A stretch of DNA of 64,000 nucleotides from Actinomadura sp. NAK00032. Its GTDB lineage: Bacteria > Actinomycetota > Actinomycetes > Streptosporangiales > Streptosporangiaceae. The DNA lies in contig NZ_CP054932.1 in assembly GCF_013364275.1 (NCBI RefSeq), positions 1,612,001 to 1,676,000 of the forward strand, in the 5' to 3' direction. This document shows positions 8,079-16,636 of this stretch, one piece after another. The translations under genes were made by a program, and so were the position numbers. Under the pieces are notes generated by a model. That model made no database searches. It was not told where the DNA came from and saw nothing but the letters and a program-made list of their open reading frames with translations. The first letter of the stretch is position 1. Each line of letters opens with the position of its first letter.

Positions 8079-10757
8079 TCACTCGCCGCTGCAGGCGGGA
8101 GTGACGGACTCGGGCGAACCGGTGCCGATGAACCCGAACGTCGTACCGGCCCCGGGCGCGAGCGAGCCGTTCCAGGACTCGTTCGCCGCTGTGACCGACG
8201 CACCTGCCTGCGTCACCTTGGCGCCCCAGAACTGGGACACCGACTGGCCGCCGCCGAACGTCCAGGACACCTTCCACGCCTTGGTCGCGGCCGTTCCGGT
8301 GTTCTTGACGGTGACCTCGCCTTGGAAGCCGCCTCCCCACGAGCTGGTCGTCTTGTAGGTGGCCGTGCAGCCGCTGCCGGACGGCGGGTCCGTGGTGGGC
8401 GGGTCGGTGGTCGGCGGGTCGCTGGTCACCGGCGGGCTCGACGGCGTGGTGTCGGACGTGTCGCCGTAGATGATGCCGCGCCCGTTCGTGCCCAGGTACA
8501 CGCGGCCGTAGACGCGCGGGTCACCGGTGAGGGCCTCGCCCGCGTTGCCGTACTGGTGCTGGTCGTCGTTGATGCGCGTCCAGGTGCCGCCCGCGTCGTT
8601 CGACCGGAACAGGCCCGTGACGCCGTTGACCGTCCCGACCAGATAAAGCGCGGCGTAGTCCGCGCCTGGGGCGGCCTTGCCGAACCCGACGTTCACGGCC
8701 TTGGAGATGCTTCCGGCCTTGGTGAAGCTCGCACCGGAGTCGGTCGAGTGGAACAGCCCGGTGTCGCCGGCGAGCCAGATGTCGCCCTCCTTGCCTGGCA
8801 GCGCCTTGAAGTGGACGCCGCTGGACGGCAGCCCAGAGGCGGCCGTCACCGCGAACGACTGACCGCCGTTCGTGCTGACGTAGAACCGTCCTCCGGAGAA
8901 CGCGTAGAACTTGCTCGCGTTCACCCGATCGGACTCGACGATCGCGTTGGCCGGGACGCCGGACGACGCGCTCCAGGAGGTGCCGAACCCGACCGAGTAC
9001 ACGACCTGCTGCCCGGCGTCGCCCGGCGCCCACACGAACCGGCCGCCGTCGGCCGCCGCCGCGACCGTGCCGCCGCTGTTGACGCCGCCCGGCTCGGTGC
9101 CCTGGAACCAGTCGGCCCCGCCGTCGGTCGAGAACGCGACATGGCTGTCACCGGGGCGGTCGGAGTCGGTGAAGTTCCCCGCCCGCACCATGACGCTCGG
9201 GTTGCCCTCGGCGTAGTCGAGGCTGGTCGTGCTGGTGAAGACGGGCTGGGTGAACATCGACGACGGCACCGCGCCCAGATCGGTGTGCCGGAACCCGCCG
9301 ATGTCGCCGAGCCCGCTGACCAGCGGCGCGCCCGACGGCGGGCTGACCAGGTCGAGGACGGCGGTCTCCTCCAGCCCCTTCACCATCGGCTTGATCGTGA
9401 TCTTGCCGCCGGCGTCCCACCGAGTGAGGTTCCCGGTGCCGTAGATCGTGGCGCCCGTCCCGTACATCAGGCGGTCGGAGTCGAACGGGTCGATCTCCAC
9501 CGACTCGTTCATCCAGCCGAGCTTCGGGGTGACCTCGGGCGGCGCCGGGTTCGTCCCGAACGTCAGCCAGGGCACCGAGGAGACGTCCTGGGTGTAGCGG
9601 AAGTTGCGGTTCGGGTAGCTCGTCCAGTCCCAGATGCGCGTCCAGGTCGCGCCGCCGTCGGTGCTCCGCCACATGATCATGTCGGGCCACCAGGACACCT
9701 GCGTGGCCACCATCAGCGTCCCCGGGTGCTGCCGGTCGACGGTGAGGCCGCTGTAGCCGAAATAGTCGTCGGAACTGCTGGACGGCACAGGGCTGATCTG
9801 CGTCCACGCGCCCGACTGCGTGTCGAACTTCCACACATCGCCCTTCGCGCCGCTGTAAGGACCGGCCGTGTCGCTTGTGGCGATGTAAAGCACGTGATTG
9901 GACGCGTCCAGGACGCCCTTGTGCGCGATGTATCCGGTGGGCTGGCCCGGTAGGCGCTCCCATGTCGCGCCCGCGTCCGTACTTCGGTAGACGGTGTTCT
10001 CCTTGTCGGCGACGCCCGCGTAAATCGTCCTGGTGGGAGTGCCGGACGTTCCCGTGCTCTCGTCGAACGTCACCCAGACGACGCCGGGCCGGTGACTGCC
10101 GTAACCGGTCGTGTCGCTCGGATCGTCGGAATAGTCGCCGGGATTGGTGAAGCCGTTCACCTTCGCCCAGGTCGCACCCCTGTCGGTGCTGCGCCAGAGA
10201 CCGTGGCCTTCCGGCGTTCCCAGATAAAGCACCCGGTTGTCATTGGGGTCGACGGCGAGCCGTTCGCCCATGCCCCGCCCCGGCATGTTGCCGCCCAGTT
10301 TGAACGGCAGTTCCGCGACGTCCCACGTCCGGCCCCGGTCGGCCGAGCGGAGCACGGCGCCGTTGTTGGGATCCCAGTCGTTGGTGTACATCCCGACCGC
10401 CGCGTACACGCGGTCGGCGTCCACGGGGTCGGCGGCAAGGCTGATCACGCCGTTGTAGCCCCACTCGTCCCAGCCGGCCCAGTCGAGCAGCGGGATCCAC
10501 CGCCCGTTCGCCTGGTCCCACCGGTAGGCGCCGCCGATGTCGGTGCGGGCGTAGACGAGGTTCTTCTCCTTGCGGCTGAAGACGATGCCGGGCACGAACC
10601 CGCCGCCGTCGATCCGCACGTTCCGCCAGGTGTAGGTCTCGGCCGCCGCGGCGGGGCGGGGAGCGACGGCCGCGATCACCGAGACCAGGGCGGCGACCAG
10701 CGCGAGCGCGGCCGACGCCGCCGCGGCGGCGGCAGTTGACGATCTTCGTGCGGGCAT
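8079..10757 (-). CDS. Secreted GH74 xyloglucanase with CBM2 module
   Basis: This 892-residue protein has a Sec signal peptide (MPARRSS, then an Ala/Val-rich core, cleavage near PAAAAE at 38-40), a GH74 seven-bladed double-propeller domain (about 42-765) with repeated BNR/Asp-box segments (RSADRGRTW, STDRGATW, STDGGATW), a Thr/Pro linker (PPTTDPPTTDPP), and a C-terminal CBM2 cellulose-binding module (about 790-892; paired Cys in GSGCTATY and TPACSGE). D73 in YARTDIGGAYRW matches one of the catalytic aspartates of GH74. The enzyme would cut xyloglucan outside the cell. A 16-base LacI-type palindrome precedes it. Confidence 0.93.
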   Translation of the reverse strand: MPARRSSTAAAAAASAALALVAALVSVIAAVAPRPAAAAETYTWRNVRIDGGGFVPGIVFSRKEKNLVYARTDIGGAYRWDQANGRWIPLLDWAGWDEWGYNGVISLAADPVDADRVYAAVGMYTNDWDPNNGAVLRSADRGRTWDVAELPFKLGGNMPGRGMGERLAVDPNDNRVLYLGTPEGHGLWRSTDRGATWAKVNGFTNPGDYSDDPSDTTGYGSHRPGVVWVTFDESTGTSGTPTRTIYAGVADKENTVYRSTDAGATWERLPGQPTGYIAHKGVLDASNHVLYIATSDTAGPYSGAKGDVWKFDTQSGAWTQISPVPSSSSDDYFGYSGLTVDRQHPGTLMVATQVSWWPDMIMWRSTDGGATWTRIWDWTSYPNRNFRYTQDVSSVPWLTFGTNPAPPEVTPKLGWMNESVEIDPFDSDRLMYGTGATIYGTGNLTRWDAGGKITIKPMVKGLEETAVLDLVSPPSGAPLVSGLGDIGGFRHTDLGAVPSSMFTQPVFTSTTSLDYAEGNPSVMVRAGNFTDSDRPGDSHVAFSTDGGADWFQGTEPGGVNSGGTVAAAADGGRFVWAPGDAGQQVVYSVGFGTSWSASSGVPANAIVESDRVNASKFYAFSGGRFYVSTNGGQSFAVTAASGLPSSGVHFKALPGKEGDIWLAGDTGLFHSTDSGASFTKAGSISKAVNVGFGKAAPGADYAALYLVGTVNGVTGLFRSNDAGGTWTRINDDQHQYGNAGEALTGDPRVYGRVYLGTNGRGIIYGDTSDTTPSSPPVTSDPPTTDPPTTDPPSGSGCTATYKTTSSWGGGFQGEVTVKNTGTAATKAWKVSWTFGGGQSVSQFWGAKVTQAGASVTAANESWNGSLAPGAGTTFGFIGTGSPESVTPACSGE

Positions 10758-10792
10758 GGCGCCTCCTTGGTGTCCCGGTGTCCAGGAGGCTG

Positions 10793-10808
10793 ATCGAAGC
10801 GCTTCGAT
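10793..10808. promoter_or_regulatory. LacI-type palindromic operator upstream of the GH74 gene
   Basis: ATCGAAGCGCTTCGAT is a perfect 16-base palindrome with a central CG, as is typical of LacI/GalR operators. It lies 36 bases upstream of the GH74 start. A second AGCGCT-cored palindrome lies upstream of the GH16 gene, so both glycanase genes may answer to one LacI regulator, possibly the one at 15644. Confidence 0.5.
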
Positions 10809-10904
10809 TCGTCAACGTCCGGCGCCGCCTTTCATGGCGGGCCGCTCTCACCAGGCTGAACGCGCCCCGCCGCATGAAAACTCGGACCGGCGCGAATGGG
10901 CCGC

Positions 10905-11717
10905 CTAGGGCTTGCGCCCGACGCCGCAGAAGCCGGACACCTCGGCGGGCTCGCCCCACGGCTGGGCCTCCGGACGCCACCGCGACATCGACACCAGGCC
11001 GGGTTCCAGCAGGTCGAGCCCGTCGAAGAACCGGAGGACCTGGTCCCGCGTCCGGGGTGTCAGGGTCTCGGTGGCGCGCTCGTTCCAGGCGTCCTGGGCG
11101 TCGGCGTTCGCCTCGGCCGCGGACTGGTCGCCCAGGTCGAACGTGGCGTGGGTGAGCGCCAGGTGGCTGCCCGGCGGGACGGCGTCCAGCAGCCGCGCCA
11201 CGATCCCGCGCGCCTCGTCGAAGTCGGGGAGGAAGTGCAGGATCCCCAGCAGCATGACCGCGACCGGCCGGTCGAGGTCGAGCGTCCCGGCGGCGGCCGC
11301 GAGGATCGCCTCGGGGTCGCGCAGGTCGGCGTGGATGTAGTCGCACGCGCCCTCCGCGCTGCTGGTCAGCAGCGCCTGCGCGTGCGCCAGCACCAGCGGG
11401 TCGTTGTCGACGTACACGATCCGCGACGCGGGCACCGCCCGCTGGGCGACCTCGTGCGTGTTGTCCATGGTCGGCAGGCCGGTGCCGATGTCGAGGAACT
11501 GCCGCACCCCGGCCTCGCCGGCCAGATGGCGGACCGCGCGGCCGAGGAACGCCCGGTCGGTCCGGGCGATGTCGATGATCTCGGGGAACAGCCGCTGGTA
11601 CTCGTCGCCCATTTCGCGGTCGACGGGATAGTTGTCCTTGCCGCCCAGGAAGTAGTTCCACACCCGGGCCGAGTGCGGCACCGTCGAATCGATCTGCGGG
11701 GGCGGACTCTCGGCCAT
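10905..11717 (-). CDS. SAM-dependent methyltransferase, PF04672 (Methyltransf_19/DUF574) type
   Basis: The 270-residue protein matches the actinomycete Methyltransf_19 family: ARVWNYFLGGKDNYPVDRE near the N-terminus, a SAM-binding motif FLDIGTGLPTMDNTHEVA, an acidic strand IVYVDNDPLVLAHA, and AVMLLGILHFLPD. I choose the ATG at 11717 rather than 11726, because AAGGAGA then sits at a normal 9-10 base distance. The ABC ATPase gene lies 51 bases upstream in the same direction, so the two may be co-transcribed. The substrate is unknown. Confidence 0.88.
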   Translation of the reverse strand: MAESPPPQIDSTVPHSARVWNYFLGGKDNYPVDREMGDEYQRLFPEIIDIARTDRAFLGRAVRHLAGEAGVRQFLDIGTGLPTMDNTHEVAQRAVPASRIVYVDNDPLVLAHAQALLTSSAEGACDYIHADLRDPEAILAAAAGTLDLDRPVAVMLLGILHFLPDFDEARGIVARLLDAVPPGSHLALTHATFDLGDQSAAEANADAQDAWNERATETLTPRTRDQVLRFFDGLDLLEPGLVSMSRWRPEAQPWGEPAEVSGFCGVGRKP

Positions 11718-11768
11718 GCCGACCATCTCCTTTTTTCGGGACGCACCACCCTAACGAAAAGGCGGTAT

Positions 11769-12416
11769 TCACGCGGCCCGTGAATGCGGAGGTACGGCGG
11801 ACGGGGCCGCCCGGCCTTCGTCAATGGTGCTGGTCCGGTCGGCGTGGGACGCCTCGGCGAGCGAGCGCGTGGAAAGCAGGATCGCCGCGCCCGAGGCCGC
11901 CAGATCGCGCAGCACCGCCCATATCCGCTCGACCGTGCCGCTGCCGAGACCGGCCAGGGGATCGTCCAGGAAAAGGACGTCGGAGCGGTTCAGCAGGGCC
12001 AGTGCCAGATCCAGCAGGCGCCGCTGCCCGGCGGTCAGCCGTTCGAAGCGCACCGCCGCCAGGTCGCCGAGACCGGTCAGCTCCAGCGCGTCCGCCGTCG
12101 TCAGCGGGTCGAGCGTCCAGCGGCGGAAGGACTCGGCGATCTCCTCGACCGTGAAGCCCGCGTGGTCGCCGCCCTCCCGCCAGACGGCGCCCAGGCGCAG
12201 CCCGTCCCGGCCGCCGTACGGGTCGGCGCCCTTCACCCGCACCGACCCGGCCACGGGGCGCCGCAGCCCCGCCACCGCCTCCAGGACGGCCGTCTTGCCC
12301 GACCCGGACCGGCCGAGCAGGGCGCGGACCTCTCCTGCCGCCACGTCGAACGACACTCCGGCGGCCCGCTCCCGGCCGCCCACCCGCAGATTCCGAACCC
12401 GGATCACCGGCTCCAC
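11769..12416 (-). CDS. Orphan ABC ATPase with altered catalytic motifs
   Basis: This 215-residue protein has an intact Walker A (GRSGSGKTAV, about residues 35-44) and a recognisable ABC fold, but three consensus elements are changed. The signature is LTAGQRR instead of LSGGQ. Walker B ends FLDDP, so the catalytic Glu is Asp. The switch-loop region reads LLSTRSL, where the usual His is Arg. No permease gene is adjacent. I start at the GTG at 12416 (VEPVIRVRNLRVG) since the upstream extension is Arg/Pro/Gly-rich with no fold. It could be a partner of a remote permease, a regulatory ATP-binding protein, or a decaying gene. Confidence 0.8.
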   Translation of the reverse strand: MEPVIRVRNLRVGGRERAAGVSFDVAAGEVRALLGRSGSGKTAVLEAVAGLRRPVAGSVRVKGADPYGGRDGLRLGAVWREGGDHAGFTVEEIAESFRRWTLDPLTTADALELTGLGDLAAVRFERLTAGQRRLLDLALALLNRSDVLFLDDPLAGLGSGTVERIWAVLRDLAASGAAILLSTRSLAEASHADRTSTIDEGRAAPSAVPPHSRAA

Positions 12417-12595
12417 GCGTCCCCCCAAGCCGGCGGTCCCGCGCGGTCCCCGGCACGTGCGGGGGCGCCGCCCGCTCGGCGCGCCCCTCAAGATCACTTA
12501 CCTGGGACTGTAAGGCCGCCCGGCCGCCGCCCGCCCCGCGTTCGGACAGGCGTTCGCGGTCCGTAAGAACTCGCGCGGCCGGGCGGCGCGGCAGG

Positions 12596-13990
12596 TCAGC
12601 TCGCGAAGGTGAACCAGTTGAGGTTGACGAAGTCGGCCGGCTGGCCGCTGCTGAACGTGACGTAGACGGTGTGGGTGCCGGTCGTCGCGGCGATGTTGGC
12701 GGGGACCGTCCGCCAGCTCTGCCAGCCGCCGGTGTTCGCGAGCGCGAAGTCGCCGATCACCGGGCCGGTCGGGCTGTCCAGCCGCACCTGAACCAGGCCG
12801 CTCACCCCGGCCGGCGCGCCCGAGGCGACCCTGGCCTTGAACTGCGTCGCCGGAGTGCCGCCGAAGGCGACGTCATCGAAGCGCAGCCAGTCGCCGTTGC
12901 CGATGTAGCCGACGTCCTGGCCGCCACCGGTGTCGGTCGTGGCCTCCACCTGCGTGCCCGACTGCGCGTCGCTGCTCTCCGCCTGGATGGTCGAGCGGGC
13001 GTCGACCGTGTCACCCGTCGGCGGCGGGGTGGTCGAGCCGCCGCTCTGCCAGACCGCGACGTAGTCGACGACCATGGGCCGCCCCGAGACGGTGTCCGCG
13101 GTGGGCGTGCCCCGTCCGGCGACGCCGTTGGGGAAACCGCCGCCCATGGCGACGTTCAGCAGCAGGAAGTAGCCGCCGTGGCCGGTCATGTTCGCCCACG
13201 TGCCCGCGTCCAGCTGGTTCTGGCCGACGCTGTGGAACTGCTGGCCGTCCACGTACCAGCGCAGCTGGTTGGGGCTGACGCTGCGGTCCCACTCGAAGCG
13301 GTAGGTGTGCATTCCCGCCTGGCAGGACGTCCCCGGGCAGGCGCGGTTCGCGCCGATCCCGTTGGTCTCGTTGCAGGGGCCGCCCGGATTCGTCCCGCAG
13401 TGCAGGACGCCCCAGACGGAGTTGATCCCGTTGACGTTCTCCATGATGTCGAACTCGCCGATCGACGGCCAGTTCTGGTAGTTGCCCCGGTACGGGGAGC
13501 CGAGGGCCCAGAACGCGGGCCAGTAGCCGAGCGCCTGGGCGCCGGTCACGTTGGGCATCTGGATACGTCCCTCGATGCGCAGCACGCGTCCGTCGGCGGG
13601 CTTGAAGTCGGTGCGCCGGGTCTCGATGCGGGCCGACGTCCACTCGCCCGAAGCGGTCTTGACCGGGGTGATCCGCAGGTTGCCGCCGCCGTCCAGGCTG
13701 ACGTTGTCGGGATCGGCGGTGTAGTTCTGGATCTCGCCGGTGCCCCAGTTGCCCGGGCCGCCGGGATAGCCGTGGCCGGTGTCGATGATCCAGTCGGCCG
13801 CCGACGGACGCGCTCCGGCGGCGCCGTCGAAGTCGTCGCTCCAGACCAGGCTCCAGCCGGACGGGGGCGGCGGGACGGAAGCGCCGGCCGTCGGCGGCGT
13901 CACGGTGAGGGCGACCGCCGCCGGGAGCGCGGCGGCGAGCACGGCGAGCAGGGGCCGGCGCCAGGACCGGGGACGTCTCGGTGGGGACAT
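12596..13990 (-). CDS. Secreted GH16 beta-glucanase (laminarinase-like) with CBM6
   Basis: The 464-residue protein has a signal peptide (RRPRSWRRPLLAVLAAALPAAVAL, cleaved near residue 38), a GH16 domain (about 45-315) with catalytic motif E179-F-D181-I-M-E184, a PPPTGDTVDA linker, and a C-terminal CBM6-type sugar-binding module (about 330-464; IQAESSDAQSG, then IGNGDWLRFDDVAFG, then VNLNWFTF). It should cut beta-1,3 or mixed-linkage glucans outside the cell. A perfect 14-base palindrome lies 96 bases upstream. Before the TnpB element inserted, this gene was probably divergent from the LacI gene at 15644. Confidence 0.93.
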   Translation of the reverse strand: MSPPRRPRSWRRPLLAVLAAALPAAVALTVTPPTAGASVPPPPSGWSLVWSDDFDGAAGARPSAADWIIDTGHGYPGGPGNWGTGEIQNYTADPDNVSLDGGGNLRITPVKTASGEWTSARIETRRTDFKPADGRVLRIEGRIQMPNVTGAQALGYWPAFWALGSPYRGNYQNWPSIGEFDIMENVNGINSVWGVLHCGTNPGGPCNETNGIGANRACPGTSCQAGMHTYRFEWDRSVSPNQLRWYVDGQQFHSVGQNQLDAGTWANMTGHGGYFLLLNVAMGGGFPNGVAGRGTPTADTVSGRPMVVDYVAVWQSGGSTTPPPTGDTVDARSTIQAESSDAQSGTQVEATTDTGGGQDVGYIGNGDWLRFDDVAFGGTPATQFKARVASGAPAGVSGLVQVRLDSPTGPVIGDFALANTGGWQSWRTVPANIAATTGTHTVYVTFSSGQPADFVNLNWFTFAS

Positions 13991-14085
13991 GGCGGGGACC
14001 TCCAGAGAGGGGTGGGAGCAAGCGCGGGGTGCCTGCCTCTGGTGCGCTCAATGTCACCCGCACGAGACCCTCCGTCAAGAGGTTC

Positions 14086-14099
14086 AGAGAGCGCTCTCT
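14086..14099. promoter_or_regulatory. LacI-type palindrome upstream of the GH16 gene
   Basis: AGAGAGCGCTCTCT is a perfect 14-base palindrome with the same AGCGCT core as the site before the GH74 gene. It is well placed to be an operator for the GH16 gene. Inference from symmetry and shared core. Confidence 0.45.
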
Positions 14100-14253
14100 C
14101 ACGGCGTCCAGCTGGCATTTAGGTCTTTGAACAGGCGACTTGTGTTTGTCGGCTCACTTCTAGACTCTTCAAGAAATCGCTCTCTCGCGAAGGCGCGGGC
14201 ATGCGGCCGTTCCCGCGCGACGTAAGGTCGTTCCCTGATAGGGAGAGGCGGGC

Positions 14254-14400
14254 TTGACGTCCTCCTCCGCCTGAAGGCGGGGGATTCCAACCGTCCCCTA
14301 TATGGAGAGGAGAGTGGGTTGAGGTTCGCGGTTCACCGGCCGGACCAATGCCCAGCCTCCCCGCGCGGCCACCGTGCGTCCCACGGCGGTGTCTCGGATG
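14254..14400 (-). ncRNA. Candidate omega-RNA (reRNA) of the TnpB element
   Basis: In known TnpB systems a guide RNA is made from the 3' end of tnpB through the right end, and its guide is the flanking host sequence. The equivalent stretch here runs from the tnpB C-terminal codons through the right-end hairpin (stem CCTCCGCC/GGCGGGGG, loop TGAA). The extent is a guess by analogy and no promoter was identified. Confidence 0.3.
14264..14283. repeat. Right-end hairpin of the IS605-type element
   Basis: CCTCCGCC (14264-14271), loop TGAA, GGCGGGGG (14276-14283), pairing with one T-G wobble. Its core and loop match the left-end hairpin. Confidence 0.7.
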
Positions 14401-15518
14401 TTGCAGGCGGTGTCTCGAATGTTGCGGGCGGCGTTGACGTCGGCGTTGGCCTGATGCCCGCAGGCGACGCATCGGAACACCGCTTGGCTCTCGCGGTTGT
14501 CCCGGGCGCGGTGCCCGCACGCATGACAGGTCTGCGACGTGTACGCCGGATCGACCTTGACGACCCGCCCCGGCGCCTTGTCCTCCAGCCGGACCACGAG
14601 CCGGCCCCACCCGGCGGCCAGGATGCCCCGGTTCAGCCCGGCCTTCTGCCGGACACCCGTGCCGGGGGCGTCGACGGTGCCCCTGGCGGACCGGGTCATA
14701 CCCCGCACGTTCAAGTCCTCGACGGCGATGACATCGAACCGGTGCGCCAGATCCGTGCTGGTCTTCTCCACCCAGTCCTTGCGGCGGTCGGTCTGGCGCG
14801 CCTTGAGCCGGGCGACGGCGGCCTTGAGGCGGGCACGCCGGTTCGACCCCGGGCGGGCGCGGGCCAGGCGGCGCAGCAACCGTTTCAACCGTTCGGCCTC
14901 ACCCGGCGTCAGGCCCGGCACGGTGCGCATTTCACCCGTGGACAGTGCGGCGCTGACGGCCACGCCCCGGTCCACGCCGACCGCCTCACCGTTGCCGGGC
15001 GCGGGAACCGGGGCGGGCACGTGCGCGAACGCGACATGCCAGCGGCCGGCGCGGTCACGGGTCACCCGGAACGACCTGGCGTCCGGCGGGACGGGTCGGG
15101 ACCAGCGGAACCGCACCCACCCCACCTTCGGCACCCGCACCTCACCCGTGCGACGCGACAACCGCCGCACATCCCACGCCCGGCCCCGCGCCCCGACGAC
15201 CCGGAACCCCTCGTGCACCCCGGCCTTGCGCCAAGTAGGACGCCGATGCGTACCGGTGAAGAAGTTCGCCATCGCCTGCGCGAAATCACGCAGGGCCTGC
15301 TGCTGCACCGTCTGCGACCCCGCCGCCAGCCACCCGAACCCAGCCCGCGCCTCCGTGAGTTGGCGGGCCTGGACGGCATACCCCGGAGCGGGCCCGCGCC
15401 GCGGCGTCCACCACGCGTGCTGCTCAACCGCCAGATTCCACACGAACCGGGCATGCGCGCAATGCTCCAGCAGCCCCGCCTCCTGGGCAGGGGTCGGACA
15501 CAGCCGGAACCTGGACAC
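14298..15518 (-). CDS. tnpB: TnpB, RNA-guided nuclease of IS605 type
   Basis: The 406-residue protein has the TnpB/OrfB order: an N-terminal helix-turn-helix (RLCPTPAQEAGLLEHCAHARFVWN starts it), a wedge domain, and a split RuvC nuclease. The three catalytic acids are present: D183 in GVDRG, E267 in AVEDLN and D360 in NADVNAARN. A zinc finger with C331/C334 (CHAC) and C350/C353 (CVAC) lies between RuvC II and III. I start at the GTG at 15518 (VSRFRLCPTPAQ), the normal family N-terminus. Near the C-terminus NIRDTA occurs twice through a 21-base tandem duplication (about 14391-14432), outside the catalytic core. It is probably active. Confidence 0.9.
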   Translation of the reverse strand: MSRFRLCPTPAQEAGLLEHCAHARFVWNLAVEQHAWWTPRRGPAPGYAVQARQLTEARAGFGWLAAGSQTVQQQALRDFAQAMANFFTGTHRRPTWRKAGVHEGFRVVGARGRAWDVRRLSRRTGEVRVPKVGWVRFRWSRPVPPDARSFRVTRDRAGRWHVAFAHVPAPVPAPGNGEAVGVDRGVAVSAALSTGEMRTVPGLTPGEAERLKRLLRRLARARPGSNRRARLKAAVARLKARQTDRRKDWVEKTSTDLAHRFDVIAVEDLNVRGMTRSARGTVDAPGTGVRQKAGLNRGILAAGWGRLVVRLEDKAPGRVVKVDPAYTSQTCHACGHRARDNRESQAVFRCVACGHQANADVNAARNIRDTACNIRDTAVGRTVAARGGWALVRPVNREPQPTLLSI

Positions 15519-15602
15519 GCTCTGCAACCTACCGACCACCACCGACAAAATCCGGACCGACAAAACCAGGAGGCCAAAGAGCCGCGTCGTTCCGCGTTTC
15601 CT

Positions 15603-15622
15603 CCCCGCCCTGAAGGACGGGG
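15603..15622. repeat. Left-end hairpin of the IS605-type element
   Basis: CCCCGCCC (15603-15610), loop TGAA, GGACGGGG (15615-15622), with one mismatch in the stem. It ends only 21 bases before the lacI start codon. Confidence 0.7.
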
Positions 15623-15643
15623 TTTCCACGCTGTTGGTATCCG

Positions 15644-16636
15644 ATGAAACGTCCCACGCTGGAGGCCGTGGCGGCCAGGGCCGGGGTCTCGCGGGCCACG
15701 GTGTCGCGCGTGGTCAACGGCTCCGCCACGGTGAACCCGCGGATACGCGCGGCCGTCCTGCGCGCCGTCGAGGAGCTCGGCTACATCCCGAACTCGGCCG
15801 CCCGCAGCCTGGTGACCCAGCGCACCGGGTCGATCGGGCTGGTCGTCTCCGAGCCGCCCGCGCGGGTGTTCTCCGACGACCCGTTCTTCCTGTCGGTGGT
15901 CCGCGCCGTGAGCCAGGAGCTGGAGGCCGCCGACAAGCAGGTCGTGCTCATGATGCCGTCCACTCCGGCGGGCCAGGCGAGGGTGGAGCGGTACGTCGCG
16001 GGACGGCATGTGGACGGCGTCATCCTGCTCTCCCAGCACGGCGCCGACCCGCTGCCGGCGGCCCTCCTGCGGACGGGCGTGCCCGTCGTGTCGCACGGGC
16101 GCCCCGTGTCCACGGCCAGGCCGCCGTACTGCGACGCCGACAACGTCGGCGGCGCGCGCGCCGCCGTGGAGCACCTCCTGGCCCGGGGGCGGCGGCGCAT
16201 CGCCGCGATCACCGGCCCGCCCGACATGTCCGCCGGGCTGGACCGGCTGGCCGGCTACCGCGAGATCCTCTCCGGCACCGACCGCAGGTCCCTGGCCGCC
16301 CTGGGCGACTTCACCCGCGAGTCGGGGGCGGCGGCCATGGCCCAGCTCCTGGAGGACGACCCCGGCCTCGACGCGGTGTTCGCCGCGAACGACCTGATGG
16401 CGACCGGTGCCCTGCACGCGCTGCGCAAGGCGGGCCGCCGCGTCCCGGACGACGTCGCCGTCGTCGGCTTCGACGACATCGACGCCGCCCGCTACACCGA
16501 TCCGCCGCTGACCACCGTCCGCCAGCCGGTCGCCGAGGTGGCGCGGGCCGCCGTCGGGATGCTGCTCGGCGGTGGCGAGGGGCGGGCCGAGCCGGTGGTG
16601 CTGCCCACGCAGCTGATCGTCCGCGACTCCTCCTGA
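15644..16636 (+). CDS. LacI-family transcriptional regulator
   Basis: This 330-residue protein begins MKRPTLEAVAARAGVSRATVSRVVNG, a complete LacI helix-turn-helix and hinge start (residues 4-55), followed by a periplasmic-binding-protein-like sensor domain (about 62-325, with the family's DDVAVVGFDDID). It probably senses a sugar and represses glycan-use genes, with the GH16 and GH74 genes as the obvious candidates. The IS605-type left end stops about 21 bases before the start. I see no good Shine-Dalgarno sequence in that gap, so native expression signals may have been displaced. Confidence 0.92.
   Translation: MKRPTLEAVAARAGVSRATVSRVVNGSATVNPRIRAAVLRAVEELGYIPNSAARSLVTQRTGSIGLVVSEPPARVFSDDPFFLSVVRAVSQELEAADKQVVLMMPSTPAGQARVERYVAGRHVDGVILLSQHGADPLPAALLRTGVPVVSHGRPVSTARPPYCDADNVGGARAAVEHLLARGRRRIAAITGPPDMSAGLDRLAGYREILSGTDRRSLAALGDFTRESGAAAMAQLLEDDPGLDAVFAANDLMATGALHALRKAGRRVPDDVAVVGFDDIDAARYTDPPLTTVRQPVAEVARAAVGMLLGGGEGRAEPVVLPTQLIVRDSS

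Larger units (their letters stand above)
14254..15622 (-). mobile_element. IS200/IS605-type element carrying only tnpB
   Basis: The tnpB gene is flanked by two small hairpins that share the core CCTGAAGG: one at 14264-14283 beyond the 3' end, the other at 15603-15622 upstream of the start. Sub-terminal hairpins rather than inverted terminal repeats are the mark of IS200/IS605 elements. The right end probably finishes near GACGTCAAG on the minus strand (about 14254). The left boundary is less clear and may reach about 15640. There is no tnpA, so movement would need a TnpA in trans. The element lies between a GH16 gene and a lacI gene. Confidence 0.75.
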
